From positions 1-20,217 of the forward strand of contig DAOSJI010000014.1 in NCBI GenBank assembly GCA_035367155.1: DNA of 20,217 nucleotides. Reading direction: 5' to 3'. A program made the position numbers and the translations under genes. The stretch's first letter is position 1, and each line of letters starts with the position of its first letter. This DNA is from JAAYSA01 sp035367155 (GTDB lineage: Bacteria; Bacillota_I; Bacilli_A; RFN20; CAG-826). Of the stretch, positions 1 through 7,715 are shown in pieces. The notes under the pieces were generated by a model that worked only from the letters and a program-made list of their open reading frames with translations, did no database searches and was not told the DNA's origin.

Positions 1-175
1 ACAAGAGTCTATCAAGGTTGTAAAATTACTTCCTAGATAGATTTTTTTACTTTTATATGATTAGGAGTTTTTATTAGGTAATAAGGTGTTGATCTTTATA
101 TTCAATACGAGTTGAACTTATGCCACAAACGGATACGAACCTTATAATATGATATACAATTTAAATATTTAACCA

Positions 176-212
176 ATGTCACTTCGATGTCACTTTGAAT
201 GTCATTTTGATG
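176..212 (+). repeat. Three imperfect tandem copies of ATGTCAYTTYGA
   Basis: Three adjacent copies read ATGTCACTTCG (176-186), ATGTCACTTTGA (187-198) and ATGTCATTTTGATG (199-212). The 11-12 base period is not a multiple of three throughout, and the repeats sit exactly at the junction with the toxin-like fragment. Repeats of this kind occur at the ends of some insertion sequences, including the IS21 family, but no transposase gene is visible and no matching inverted copy was found. The origin is therefore open. Confidence 0.5.
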
Positions 213-367
213 AAAAAGAGGAATTAACAATAGAAAAATTAAAAGATATGCTGAATGAAAAGTTTTCTAGTATTGATTATAAGAACGCAAAAGAAGATGT
301 TATTGCATTTATAAAAGATAAAACAAAATTAGATTTTTGGGGTAAAGATTTTTTTAGATATTACTAG
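176..367 (+). pseudogene. Remnant resembling the C-terminus of an AbiEii-type nucleotidyltransferase toxin
   Basis: This 63-codon reading frame starts at ATG 176 with an in-frame TAA just upstream (170-172) and no convincing ribosome binding site. From about residue 11 it reads as a charged, helical tail. The stretch IDYKNAKEDVIAFIKDK followed by LDFWGKDFF resembles, from memory, the end of AbiEii/AbiGii nucleotidyltransferase toxins. Full toxins of that family are roughly 250-300 residues with an N-terminal nucleotidyltransferase core. No such core and no antitoxin partner precede it here. The first ten codons are made of imperfect direct repeats, so the natural N-terminus has probably been replaced. 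I read it as a decayed fragment. It could instead be a small unrelated hypothetical protein, since the family call rests on one short motif. Confidence 0.4.
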
Positions 368-472
368 TAATTTATGTAATTAAATATCCAATAAAAATAA
401 AAATACCCTAAATGAAATATTTTTAAATTAGTTATTTAGATGATTGTTTCAAAACTTCAGCACTTACAATAA

Positions 473-1186
473 TTAACTAATTTTATTTAAGTCAACTTTA
501 CCTAGATTATTACATCTGCTAACTAAGTAATTACATATTTCTTCTCTTGAATTAAAATCATTTTTTAATTTAGAAAATAGGATTGGCTTATCAATAAGAT
601 AAACTTTTTCTTTTATTTTAAAATAAGCAGGATAAATCGATAAATCAATACCCTCTTTTAAGCATTTCTCTCCAAGTAATACAAAGCCTTTATAGAATTC
701 ATCTAATTTATCCTTATATTTTCCTTCAGTCTTTTCAGGGAATATAACAATATTCTCATTGTTTTTTAGAACCTTGATACTTTCTTTTATCGTATCTTTA
801 AAGCGAAAATCAGGATATGTTGATATTAATTTTAACCCTTTGTAAAAAAGATTTGTCAATGGACTTGCAAGTAAGCAAAATAGTCTTGCTAAATGTAGGT
901 TCCAGCCTTTTTTAATGTGATAATAAACCCTTGTTTGGTAGCGATATAATTTAACTAACCCAGAGTTCATTTCTCCGGTTCCCCAAAGTCTTAAAGGAAA
1001 ATCAGCGTATAATTCTAATGACATTGGAGCATCAGTCCCTACGTGATTAGATAAAATAACGCTGCAATTTAGTGGTTTATCACCTAAGTAGATAAATTTA
1101 GGTCGCTTATAACGGATTTTAATTAACTGCTTTAAACCTCTAAACCAGAGTTTTCGATCTTGTTTGAATTTCTTGTTTTTTTTCAT
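473..1186 (-). CDS. PlsC-like 1-acylglycerol-3-phosphate acyltransferase family protein
   Basis: The protein is predicted to be a membrane-associated acyltransferase of the lysophospholipid acyltransferase (LPLAT/PlsC) superfamily, which transfers acyl groups to glycerol-phosphate-type acceptors. Counting from the ATG at 1186, motif I is NHVGTDAP (residues 47-54). A motif III-like FPEKTEG lies at 149-155, and a PAYFK stretch at 186-190 fits motif IV. The 237-residue length is normal for PlsC. The His and Asp of motif I are three residues apart rather than the canonical four, so activity or acceptor may differ. An upstream in-frame GTG (1225) has no ribosome binding site; the ATG at 1186 has a weak GTGAGA before it and the protein then starts MKKNKK. 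It lies downstream of the MATE gene on the same strand with a gap of about 110 bases. Family call is good; substrate is unknown. Confidence 0.75.
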   Translation of the reverse strand: MKKNKKFKQDRKLWFRGLKQLIKIRYKRPKFIYLGDKPLNCSVILSNHVGTDAPMSLELYADFPLRLWGTGEMNSGLVKLYRYQTRVYYHIKKGWNLHLARLFCLLASPLTNLFYKGLKLISTYPDFRFKDTIKESIKVLKNNENIVIFPEKTEGKYKDKLDEFYKGFVLLGEKCLKEGIDLSIYPAYFKIKEKVYLIDKPILFSKLKNDFNSREEICNYLVSRCNNLGKVDLNKIS

Positions 1187-1298
1187 ATGTATTCTCACTT
1201 TGGTTACTAATCTAAATGTTAACACAAATTTAGAATTTAGTGTTTGTATGTTAAGTTTAAGATAAAATAGTATCGATTTAAAATTGGGTGATACTCGC

Positions 1299-2660
1299 TT
1301 AATTAATTGTTTTTATGATATTTCTTTCTTTTTGTGAGTAAGAAACCCACTTTTTAGAGGCAAATCTAATTAATGCCGCGGAGCCTCTTACTAATTCATC
1401 TAGAGAAGTTGCAATAAAAATACCGATTAAACCTAAATTTAGCCAAACACCAAATAACCATGCTCCTAAGGAACAAACAAGAAAAGAAGAAATAAGTGAA
1501 ATAATTAGATGATTATATATATCCGAAAGACCTTTTAAGGCTGCAATATAAATATGTGCCATTGATTGACCAATAATAAAAGCAAACAATATTGGTACAA
1601 CTCGTTTAATTTCCGTTAATACATTAATATCTTTAGTGAAAATACCAAATATTTGATAAGTAAAAATATTTATAATCACTACAAATATTAACAAAATTGG
1701 ACAAGCAAGAAAGAAACTACGATAAGTCGATTTTATAATTTCTTCATCATTACCTGTCCCAACGTTATAACTTACAATTGTTTGATTTCCTATACCTAAA
1801 CCAAGTGAGATTTGATTAATTAAGTTGGTAATTGTAGCGATATATGTACGAGCAAGAACTGATGTTGTTCCTAGTGTATTGCAAGCTGCCAAGACAAAGA
1901 AAGTAGATATCATATAACTAAAGTTTTCAAAGGCTGAAGGTGCGCCTAGTTTTGTAACAAGCTTAATAATTTGAGGATTGATTTTTAGGGGAACAAATCT
2001 AGTTTTTAATTTAAAGCGAATAAGTATAAGTTTTAATATAAATCCAACTAAAATAGAAATTACAGTTGAAATAGCAGCACCTTTAATACCTAAGGCAGGT
2101 ATACTTCCTACTCCATAAATTAAGAGATAGTTAAAAAGAATGTTTAATAGATTTGCAATAATAGATATAGCTAATAAATATGGTGTTTTAGAATTTGCTC
2201 TTAAGTAAGCTTTTAAAACAAAATCAAGTGCTAAAAAAGGAACAGCGATTACATATATTCTTAAATAAACAATCGAACCATCAATTAATTCTGTCGGTGT
2301 ATTTATTAACTTAAATAAAGAAGGTGCTGCAAGCATCAAGAATGTAAAGATAATTAGACCTGTAAAAAGATTAACAATTAGACATGAAATAAGCGTTTCT
2401 TGTGCCTTATCTTTTCTATTAGCACCTAAAAATGCTGAAATTGTAACATTTGCACCTACACTTAAAATAACTAATATAGTTAATAATAATCCAACAACTG
2501 TATTTGCATTAGCAATACTCCCAGGCGCATTGCTTGAGTAATTAGCGATCATCAAAGTATCGACACTTCCAAGAAGATTGGTTAGTAAAAACTCGATAAT
2601 GAGCGGTAGTGATATTGTAATAATTGAATACTTTGTTAGTTTAATAGCTCTTTTATTCAT
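1299..2660 (-). CDS. MATE family multidrug/toxin efflux protein
   Basis: This 453-residue polytopic membrane protein has the usual MATE length and about twelve hydrophobic segments arranged as two similar halves. The N-terminal part, with SLPLIIEFLLTNLLGSVDTLMIA in the first helix and NTVVGLLLTILVILSVGANV in the second, is typical of MATE exporters. These use Na+ or H+ gradients to expel drugs or organic cations. There is no Shine-Dalgarno sequence before the ATG. Two TATAAT boxes on the minus strand lie about 8 and 38 bases upstream of the start, so the transcript may have a very short leader. The gene is divergent from the YczE-like gene and upstream of the acyltransferase on the same strand, with which it may be co-transcribed. 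The substrate cannot be told from sequence; lipid II or polysaccharide flippases of the MOP superfamily are less likely. Confidence 0.92.
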   Translation of the reverse strand: MNKRAIKLTKYSIITISLPLIIEFLLTNLLGSVDTLMIANYSSNAPGSIANANTVVGLLLTILVILSVGANVTISAFLGANRKDKAQETLISCLIVNLFTGLIIFTFLMLAAPSLFKLINTPTELIDGSIVYLRIYVIAVPFLALDFVLKAYLRANSKTPYLLAISIIANLLNILFNYLLIYGVGSIPALGIKGAAISTVISILVGFILKLILIRFKLKTRFVPLKINPQIIKLVTKLGAPSAFENFSYMISTFFVLAACNTLGTTSVLARTYIATITNLINQISLGLGIGNQTIVSYNVGTGNDEEIIKSTYRSFFLACPILLIFVVIINIFTYQIFGIFTKDINVLTEIKRVVPILFAFIIGQSMAHIYIAALKGLSDIYNHLIISLISSFLVCSLGAWLFGVWLNLGLIGIFIATSLDELVRGSAALIRFASKKWVSYSQKERNIIKTIN

Positions 2661-2773
2661 ACATAGTAATTATATCTTATTAATGTTATTTTTTGCTGAT
2701 TATATAGTAGCTTTTAATCGTTTTTTTGTAATTTATTAAAAGAATTCGTAAATTTACCCAATTTAGCGGATAA

Positions 2774-2804
2774 TTTACAAAAAACATTTCAAAACTGCTA
2801 CAAT
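2774..2804 (+). promoter_or_regulatory. Sigma-A promoter placing the start point at the ATG of the YczE-like gene
   Basis: TTTACA (2774-2779) is followed after 19 bases by TACAAT (2799-2804), which carries an extended TG (2796-2797). Transcription would begin around 2810-2812, which is the ATG itself. No ribosome binding site fits between, so the mRNA is probably leaderless or nearly so. The 19-base spacer is long, but the TGn element compensates. Confidence 0.6.
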
Positions 2805-2809
2805 TAATA

Positions 2810-3529
2810 ATGAGTTTTAATATGAACGATATTAAATTTAATAAGCAATTATTTCAAAAATGCCTTATTTATTTAGTAGGTGCAATAATTCTTTCTTTTG
2901 GTATTCAATTAGTTATATATACAAACATTGGCTCTTCACCAATTGATGCACTTGATTATTATTTAGCTAGAATTTTCTTACAATTATTTAAAAATAGCGA
3001 TTTTTCAGGGATTAGTAGTGCAATTGGCATTGCTTATTTAGTTCTATCTACAATTATTACGCTTATTTTAATAACAATAACAAGAAATAAAAAACTATTT
3101 TTCGTTTTTATTAATATCATTCTTTTATCTTTATTAATATGGGCGTGGGGTTTTTTATTTGATTCGCTACCTCCATTAGATATTCACTACTTACTAAAAC
3201 TATTAATAGCAGTACTAGCAATTGCGATTCTTTCTTTTGGAGTTGTTTTAATTATTATTACTGAACTACCTGCAGGTCATACTGAAGAAATTATGAAACT
3301 ATTAAACAACAAAACTAAAAGTTTCTTTTTATCTAAACTCATTATAGAAGCTATTTATTTAACACTAGCCTTTATTGCAATGATAATCTCTATTGTTGTG
3401 CTTGATGGTAATAAACCAGAGTTCACGCAAATTAGTTTATTTACGATTTTAAATCTATTATTAAATGCTTTGTTTATTTGGCTGTTCCATAAAATTTATA
3501 AGATAATTACTAAAAAAACACTAGATTAA
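2810..3529 (+). CDS. YczE/YyaS/YitT-family integral membrane protein
   Basis: This 239-residue protein has about five hydrophobic helices. The first helix ends in a stretch reading YTNIGSSPIDALDYYLA, which resembles the G-x-SPWD signature of the YczE/YitT membrane protein group. These proteins are common in Firmicutes and their function is mostly unknown; B. subtilis YczE is linked to surfactin production. A second conserved-looking loop is ELPAGHTEEIMKLL near residues 153-166. The start at 2810 is chosen because the promoter's predicted start point coincides with it. ATG 2822 (MNDIKF) is an alternative, also with no strong ribosome binding site. No terminator is obvious before the next promoter. 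It is divergent from the MATE gene and AT-rich like it. Confidence 0.75.
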   Translation: MSFNMNDIKFNKQLFQKCLIYLVGAIILSFGIQLVIYTNIGSSPIDALDYYLARIFLQLFKNSDFSGISSAIGIAYLVLSTIITLILITITRNKKLFFVFINIILLSLLIWAWGFLFDSLPPLDIHYLLKLLIAVLAIAILSFGVVLIIITELPAGHTEEIMKLLNNKTKSFFLSKLIIEAIYLTLAFIAMIISIVVLDGNKPEFTQISLFTILNLLLNALFIWLFHKIYKIITKKTLD

Positions 3530-3609
3530 ATTATTTTTTATTATTGGTAAATATAAATTTGCAAAATAAAATAAATTTAATTTTTTGTTGTTTTTATATA
3601 CCGATTTTC

Positions 3610-3638
3610 GTTCCATTAATAAATTAATGTGATAATAT
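3610..3638 (+). promoter_or_regulatory. Promoter of the nucleoside-receptor lipoprotein gene
   Basis: An extended -10 box TGA-TAATAT lies at 3630-3638. A weak -35-like GTTCCA (3610-3615) stands 17 bases upstream. The predicted start point is near 3645, giving a leader of about 35 bases that contains the strong AAAGGAGGAG ribosome binding site at 3662-3671. I see no purine-riboswitch structure in this leader. Confidence 0.55.
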
Positions 3639-3679
3639 ATATATGAACACAAAATAAAATTAAAGGAGGAGATAATTTT

Positions 3680-4786
3680 ATGAGAAAAGCTTTTGTCACG
3701 GCTTGTATTGTTACATTAGCAGCTACACTTGTGTCGTGTGGCAAAAAGACCTACGAAATTGCGCTAGTTACAGACGTAGGCACGATTAATGATAAATCGT
3801 TTAACCAAGGCGCATGGGAAGGTGTAGAAGCTTATGCTAAAGAAAACAAAATTAGCTATAAGTACTACCAACCCGAAAAAAAGTCAACCGAAAAGTACGT
3901 TGAATCAGCAGAAACTGCGATTACCAATGGTGCTAAAGTTGTCGTAACACCAGGCTACTTATTTGAAAACGCTGTTTGGGTTCTTCAAACAAGATATCCT
4001 GATGTTAAGTTCATTCTTTTAGACGGTGCTCCACATAATGTTACCGACTGGGAGACAGAGGCTACAGTTGATGGAAGTGCTCCCAACTTCGACATTAAAC
4101 CAAACGTTTATTCTATTAAGTATGCTGAACAAGAAGCGGGCTTCTTAGCTGGTTTTGCAGCAGTTAAAGAAGGCTTCCGCAAATTAGGCTTTATGGGTGG
4201 AATGAGCGTTCCTGCAGTTGTCCGTTTTGGTACTGGTTATATTGAAGGAGCAGTTGCTGCTGCAAATGAGCTAGAATTAGCAGACGGTGCTCTAACAATG
4301 AAGTATACCTACTTAAATTCATTCTTACCGGATGAAACTCATCAAACTCTTGCTACCTCATGGTATGGCACTGGCACAGAAGTCATCTTTGCCGCAGCTG
4401 GTGGAGCAGGAAGCTCTGTTATGGCTGCAGCAGAAGCATCAACAAACAAATGGGTTATTGGTGTTGACATTGACCAAAAACCAGAATCACCAACAACAGT
4501 TTTGACATCAGCTATTAAGGGTCTAAAATCATCTGTTATTCATACCTTAACCAAAATCTATAAAGGCGATGCTGGCGGAACAACAGTTGTTCTTGATGCA
4601 AAAGTAGATGGTGTTGGACTACCACTAGATTTCACTAGTTTCGAACACTTTACTGAAGCTGATTATAATACAGTATTTGGTAAAATTGTCGACGGAACAT
4701 ATGCTCCATTCTTCCATGAAAGTGGAGCTGGAATTAATTACGCTGATATTGGCGGAACTAAAGTAGTCGTCGAATACATCGAATAG
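3680..4786 (+). CDS. BMP/PnrA-type nucleoside-binding lipoprotein of an ABC importer
   Basis: This is the extracellular substrate-binding component of a nucleoside ABC importer, of the Bmp/Med/PnrA family (treponemal PnrA/TmpC, B. subtilis YufN). The N-terminus is a lipoprotein signal peptide with lipobox LVSC, placing the lipidated Cys at residue 20. Mature-domain signatures follow: the ligand-loop DVGTINDKSFNQGAWEG near residues 32-48, EQEAGFLAGFAA in the middle, and WVIGVDIDQ later. Length (368 residues) is normal. The ATG has a strong AAAGGAGGAG upstream. Its codon use looks more GC-rich than the genes before it, as for a highly expressed gene. It is followed at once by a perfect terminator, then the ATPase and two permeases of the same transporter. 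The family binds purine nucleosides, and guanosine or inosine are the likeliest ligands; the specificity is inferred. Confidence 0.93.
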   Translation: MRKAFVTACIVTLAATLVSCGKKTYEIALVTDVGTINDKSFNQGAWEGVEAYAKENKISYKYYQPEKKSTEKYVESAETAITNGAKVVVTPGYLFENAVWVLQTRYPDVKFILLDGAPHNVTDWETEATVDGSAPNFDIKPNVYSIKYAEQEAGFLAGFAAVKEGFRKLGFMGGMSVPAVVRFGTGYIEGAVAAANELELADGALTMKYTYLNSFLPDETHQTLATSWYGTGTEVIFAAAGGAGSSVMAAAEASTNKWVIGVDIDQKPESPTTVLTSAIKGLKSSVIHTLTKIYKGDAGGTTVVLDAKVDGVGLPLDFTSFEHFTEADYNTVFGKIVDGTYAPFFHESGAGINYADIGGTKVVVEYIE

Positions 4787-4803
4787 AAAGTAATAAGTAT
4801 TAA

Positions 4804-4832
4804 AAAGGCCGTAGTTTCTACGGCCTTTCTTT
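4804..4832 (+). terminator. Intrinsic terminator after the nucleoside-receptor gene
   Basis: A perfect 11-bp stem pairs AAAGGCCGTAG (4804-4814) with CTACGGCCTTT (4818-4828) around a TTT loop, then runs into CTTT. It lies 18 bases after the stop codon and upstream of a separate promoter. It probably lets the receptor be made in excess over the membrane components. Confidence 0.9.
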
Positions 4833-4863
4833 AAAAATAGAGAAAATAGTTTCTTTATAATTG

Positions 4864-4872
4864 TGATACAAT
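4864..4872 (+). promoter_or_regulatory. Extended -10 promoter for the nucleoside transporter ATPase-permease genes
   Basis: TGA-TACAAT at 4864-4872 forms an extended -10 box with no good -35 match. The start point would be near 4879, and AAAGGAG (4886-4892) precedes the ATG at 4903. It lies between the receptor terminator and the ATPase gene. Confidence 0.55.
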
Positions 4873-4902
4873 AATAATATATTTTAAAGGAGTCAAAAAA
4901 AG

Positions 4903-6429
4903 ATGGCTTACGTAATTGAAATGCTAAATATTACGAAAGCTTTCCCCGGCGTTGTTGCCAATGATAATGTAACTCTACAACTAAAAGAAGGTGAAATTCA
5001 TGCCCTTTTAGGAGAAAACGGCGCTGGAAAGAGCACTTTGATGTCCATTCTTTTTGGTTTATATCAACCAGACAGCGGAACTATCAAAGTAAGGGGAGAG
5101 GTCGTTAATATTAAAAACCCAAACGATGCAAATGATCTTAAAATTGGGATGGTCCACCAACACTTTAAACTTGTTGAAAATTACACTGTACTAGAAAATA
5201 TTGTTCTTGGTCGAGAAACAACAAAACGTGGTTTTCTAGATACAAAAACACCACGGAAAAAGATTTTAGAATTAACTGAACGTTATGGTCTAAATATTGA
5301 TTTAGATGCAAAAATAGAAGATGTTACAGTCGGAATGCAACAAAGAGTTGAAATTCTAAAAATGCTTTATCGTGACGCAGAGATCCTTATTTTCGATGAA
5401 CCCACAGCAGTTCTAACACCGCAAGAAATTACTGAATTAATGAAGAATATGCATCACTTAATAAAGGAAGGTAAGTCAATAATTTTAATTACTCATAAAC
5501 TTAATGAAATTAAAATGGTTGCTGATCGCTGTAGTGTTTTACGAAAAGGAAAATATATTGGAACTGTTGATGTTAAAACAACAAGCGTAGAAGAAATGGC
5601 AAGGATGATGGTTGGTCGAGATGTTACATTCTTTATTGAAAGAGATGATGCGATACCTGGTGAACCTATCTTAGAAGTCAAAGATATATGTCATCATAAT
5701 GAAGTCCTAAAAAAGGACGATTTATTTGATGTAACGTTCGATGTTAAATCAGGAGAAATTGTAGTAATCGCTGGAATTGATGGTAATGGCCAAACAGAAC
5801 TTGCTAGAGTCATTACTGGTTTAGACCATGCAAAAAGTGGCTCAATTATGCTAAATGGGGTTGATATTACTAATTTAAGCATTAGAAAAAAGACTCTCAC
5901 TGGTCTATGTCACATACCTGAAGATCGACATCGTGATGGTTTAGTTTTAGATTTTGATTTAGCTGAAAACTTAATACTTCAAACATATTTTAACAAAGAA
6001 TTTCAAGAGCTTGGTTTTTTCAAATTCAAAAACATTGCTAAACATGCTGATGAATTAATTTATACATTCGATATAAGAGCAGGACAAGGTCGAAAAACAA
6101 GAATGCGTTCAATGAGTGGTGGAAACCAACAAAAAGCAATTATTGCACGTGAGTTAAGTAGACCAACAGACTTAATTGTTGCTGTCCAACCAACTCGGGG
6201 ACTTGATGTTGGCGCAGTTGAATATATACATCGTCAATTAATTGGGTTAAGAGATGAAGGGAAAGCGATTCTAGTTTTCTCTCTTGAATTAGAAGAAGTA
6301 TTTGGAATTGCTGATCGTATCCTTGTAATGTTTGAAGGTAAGATAGTCGCTGATCTTGATCCAAAGAAAACTGATGAAAATGAACTAGGCCTTTATATGT
6401 CTGGATCAAAAGGAGGTAAAGTCAAATGA
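4903..6429 (+). CDS. Double-domain ABC ATPase of a nucleoside importer (NupO/YufO-like)
   Basis: This 508-residue cytoplasmic ATPase has two fused nucleotide-binding domains, as in sugar and nucleoside (CUT2-like) importers. In domain 1, Walker A is GENGAGKST (residues 37-45), a degenerate signature VGMQQRVEI lies near 143-151, and Walker B ILIFDEPTA is near 161-169. In domain 2 the P-loop is the altered GIDGNGQTE (about 290-298) with no Lys. The signature MSGGNQQK lies near 404-411, followed by VAVQPTRGLDVGA in place of a normal Walker B. This asymmetry is typical of the family, where one site is catalytically weak. The ribosome binding site AAAGGAG is 10 bases before the ATG. Its TGA stop overlaps the permease ATG in ATGA. 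It energises the two downstream permeases with the upstream BMP lipoprotein as receptor. Confidence 0.94.
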   Translation: MAYVIEMLNITKAFPGVVANDNVTLQLKEGEIHALLGENGAGKSTLMSILFGLYQPDSGTIKVRGEVVNIKNPNDANDLKIGMVHQHFKLVENYTVLENIVLGRETTKRGFLDTKTPRKKILELTERYGLNIDLDAKIEDVTVGMQQRVEILKMLYRDAEILIFDEPTAVLTPQEITELMKNMHHLIKEGKSIILITHKLNEIKMVADRCSVLRKGKYIGTVDVKTTSVEEMARMMVGRDVTFFIERDDAIPGEPILEVKDICHHNEVLKKDDLFDVTFDVKSGEIVVIAGIDGNGQTELARVITGLDHAKSGSIMLNGVDITNLSIRKKTLTGLCHIPEDRHRDGLVLDFDLAENLILQTYFNKEFQELGFFKFKNIAKHADELIYTFDIRAGQGRKTRMRSMSGGNQQKAIIARELSRPTDLIVAVQPTRGLDVGAVEYIHRQLIGLRDEGKAILVFSLELEEVFGIADRILVMFEGKIVADLDPKKTDENELGLYMSGSKGGKVK

Positions 6430-7715
6430 GTAAAAATGATATGGAAATCAAAGAACTTAATCAAAACAATGATTTAGAGCCTCAAAATGACGATGAAAAT
6501 TCCAAAAAAAGTAATTTTGATGTAAAGTCGTCATTTAGTAAAAGAATGAGTTTTAAAGAATTTGTTACAACTGATTATACTCGTAAGTTCTTGTCTGTCG
6601 TTATTTCAGTTATTTGTGGGCTTTTATTTGGCTTATTAATCATGCTTTTTGTAAATCCGGCACAGGCTTTTGGAGGGCTTGGTGCTATTTTATCTGCTGG
6701 GTTCCTACAAGGGGGAAGAAGTATTGGCCGTGTTTTATTTAACGCCGCACCACTAATTTTAACCGGTTTAGCAGTTGCGTTCGCTTTTAAAACAGGCTTA
6801 TTTAATATTGGTGCATCTGGTCAATTAATGATAGGAGCATTTATTGCTGTTTATATTGGTGTTAAATGGAATTTACCACCTACAATCCATTGGATGGTAG
6901 CTGTTCTTGGCGGAATTTTGGGTGGTGCATTATGGGCTTTAATTCCCGCTTTGCTTAAAGCGTTCTTAAATGTTCATGAAGTTGTTGCAACAATTATGAT
7001 GAATTATATTGCAATGTATACTTCTAAAATGCTGATTCAAGCTACAATTTATGATTCAGTTCGTCAAGAATCAAAAGTTGTTCTAGAAACTGCAAGGCTA
7101 CCAAATTGGGGTCTTGATAGATTATTTGGCTATAATGAATTAAATATAGGTATTCTAATTGCTATAGTTACTGCTATTATAATTTATTTTATTCTCCAAA
7201 AAACAACCTTTGGTTACCAACTAAAAGCAGTTGGTTTTAATAGACACGCAGCTAGATACGCCGGCATTAACGACAAACGAAATATTGTTTTATCACTTAT
7301 TATTTCTGGTGCTATTGCTGGATTAGCAGGCGCAGTTATCTATCTTGTTCCTGGAACCGGTATGAGATTAGAAACGAAAGAAGTCATTTCGCCATTTGGT
7401 TTTTCTGGTATTGCAGTTGCTCTTCTTGGTATGTCTCATCCAATTGGGACGATGTTTGCAGGTCTGTTTTTTGGATATATTGAAGCCGCAAACCTTGAAT
7501 TACAATCTTGGGACTTTAAACGTGAAATTATTGATATTATTTCAGCGAGTATTGTTTATTTCTCAGCATTTTCGCTATATTTTCAAACATTTGCAGACAA
7601 ATTCTTTAAATGGATTGCAGAGAAAAAAGCTAAAAAAGCGGATAGAAATCCACCAGGAGATGATAACGGCGATCCCATTTTAGATGTAGAGGAAGGAGGT
7701 GTTGAACATGCCTAA
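6426..7715 (+). CDS. ABC nucleoside importer permease 1 (NupP/YufP-like)
   Basis: The first of two paired permease subunits (BPD_transp_2 / LivM-like superfamily). It starts at the ATG in an ATGA overlap with the ATPase stop and has AGGAGG at 6411-6416. A hydrophilic, Asn/Asp/Glu-rich N-terminal tail of about 50 residues precedes the first helix (FLSVVISVICGLLFGLL). Further helices follow, including AFAFKTGLFNIGASGQLMIGAF, a stretch typical of nucleoside permeases of this group. A KAVGFNRHAARYAGI loop in the C-terminal half is the likely ATPase contact. The C-terminus is a charged tail. At 429 residues it is longer than the usual roughly 350, mainly because of the tails. It is translationally coupled to the gene on each side. 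Confidence 0.92.
   Translation: MSKNDMEIKELNQNNDLEPQNDDENSKKSNFDVKSSFSKRMSFKEFVTTDYTRKFLSVVISVICGLLFGLLIMLFVNPAQAFGGLGAILSAGFLQGGRSIGRVLFNAAPLILTGLAVAFAFKTGLFNIGASGQLMIGAFIAVYIGVKWNLPPTIHWMVAVLGGILGGALWALIPALLKAFLNVHEVVATIMMNYIAMYTSKMLIQATIYDSVRQESKVVLETARLPNWGLDRLFGYNELNIGILIAIVTAIIIYFILQKTTFGYQLKAVGFNRHAARYAGINDKRNIVLSLIISGAIAGLAGAVIYLVPGTGMRLETKEVISPFGFSGIAVALLGMSHPIGTMFAGLFFGYIEAANLELQSWDFKREIIDIISASIVYFSAFSLYFQTFADKFFKWIAEKKAKKADRNPPGDDNGDPILDVEEGGVEHA

Noticed and set aside
402..426. AAAAATA/TATTTTT repeat as a terminator after the toxin remnant
   Set aside because: It is only A-T pairs and too weak to support.
1269..1295. AGTATC/GATACT inverted repeat after the MATE gene as a terminator
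   Set aside because: Only 6 bp with a 15-base loop and no proper U tract on the minus strand, so the MATE and acyltransferase genes may be co-transcribed.
3530..3679. Possible purine riboswitch before the nucleoside receptor gene
   Set aside because: The leader is nearly all A/T and lacks the conserved three-way-junction and loop sequences.
6140..6409. 89-codon minus-strand reading frame
   Set aside because: It is antisense to the ATPase signature region, with low-complexity composition and no ribosome binding site.
7396..7683. 95-codon plus-strand reading frame
   Set aside because: It lies in another frame inside nucleoside permease 1, which has clear family motifs; it is a shadow.
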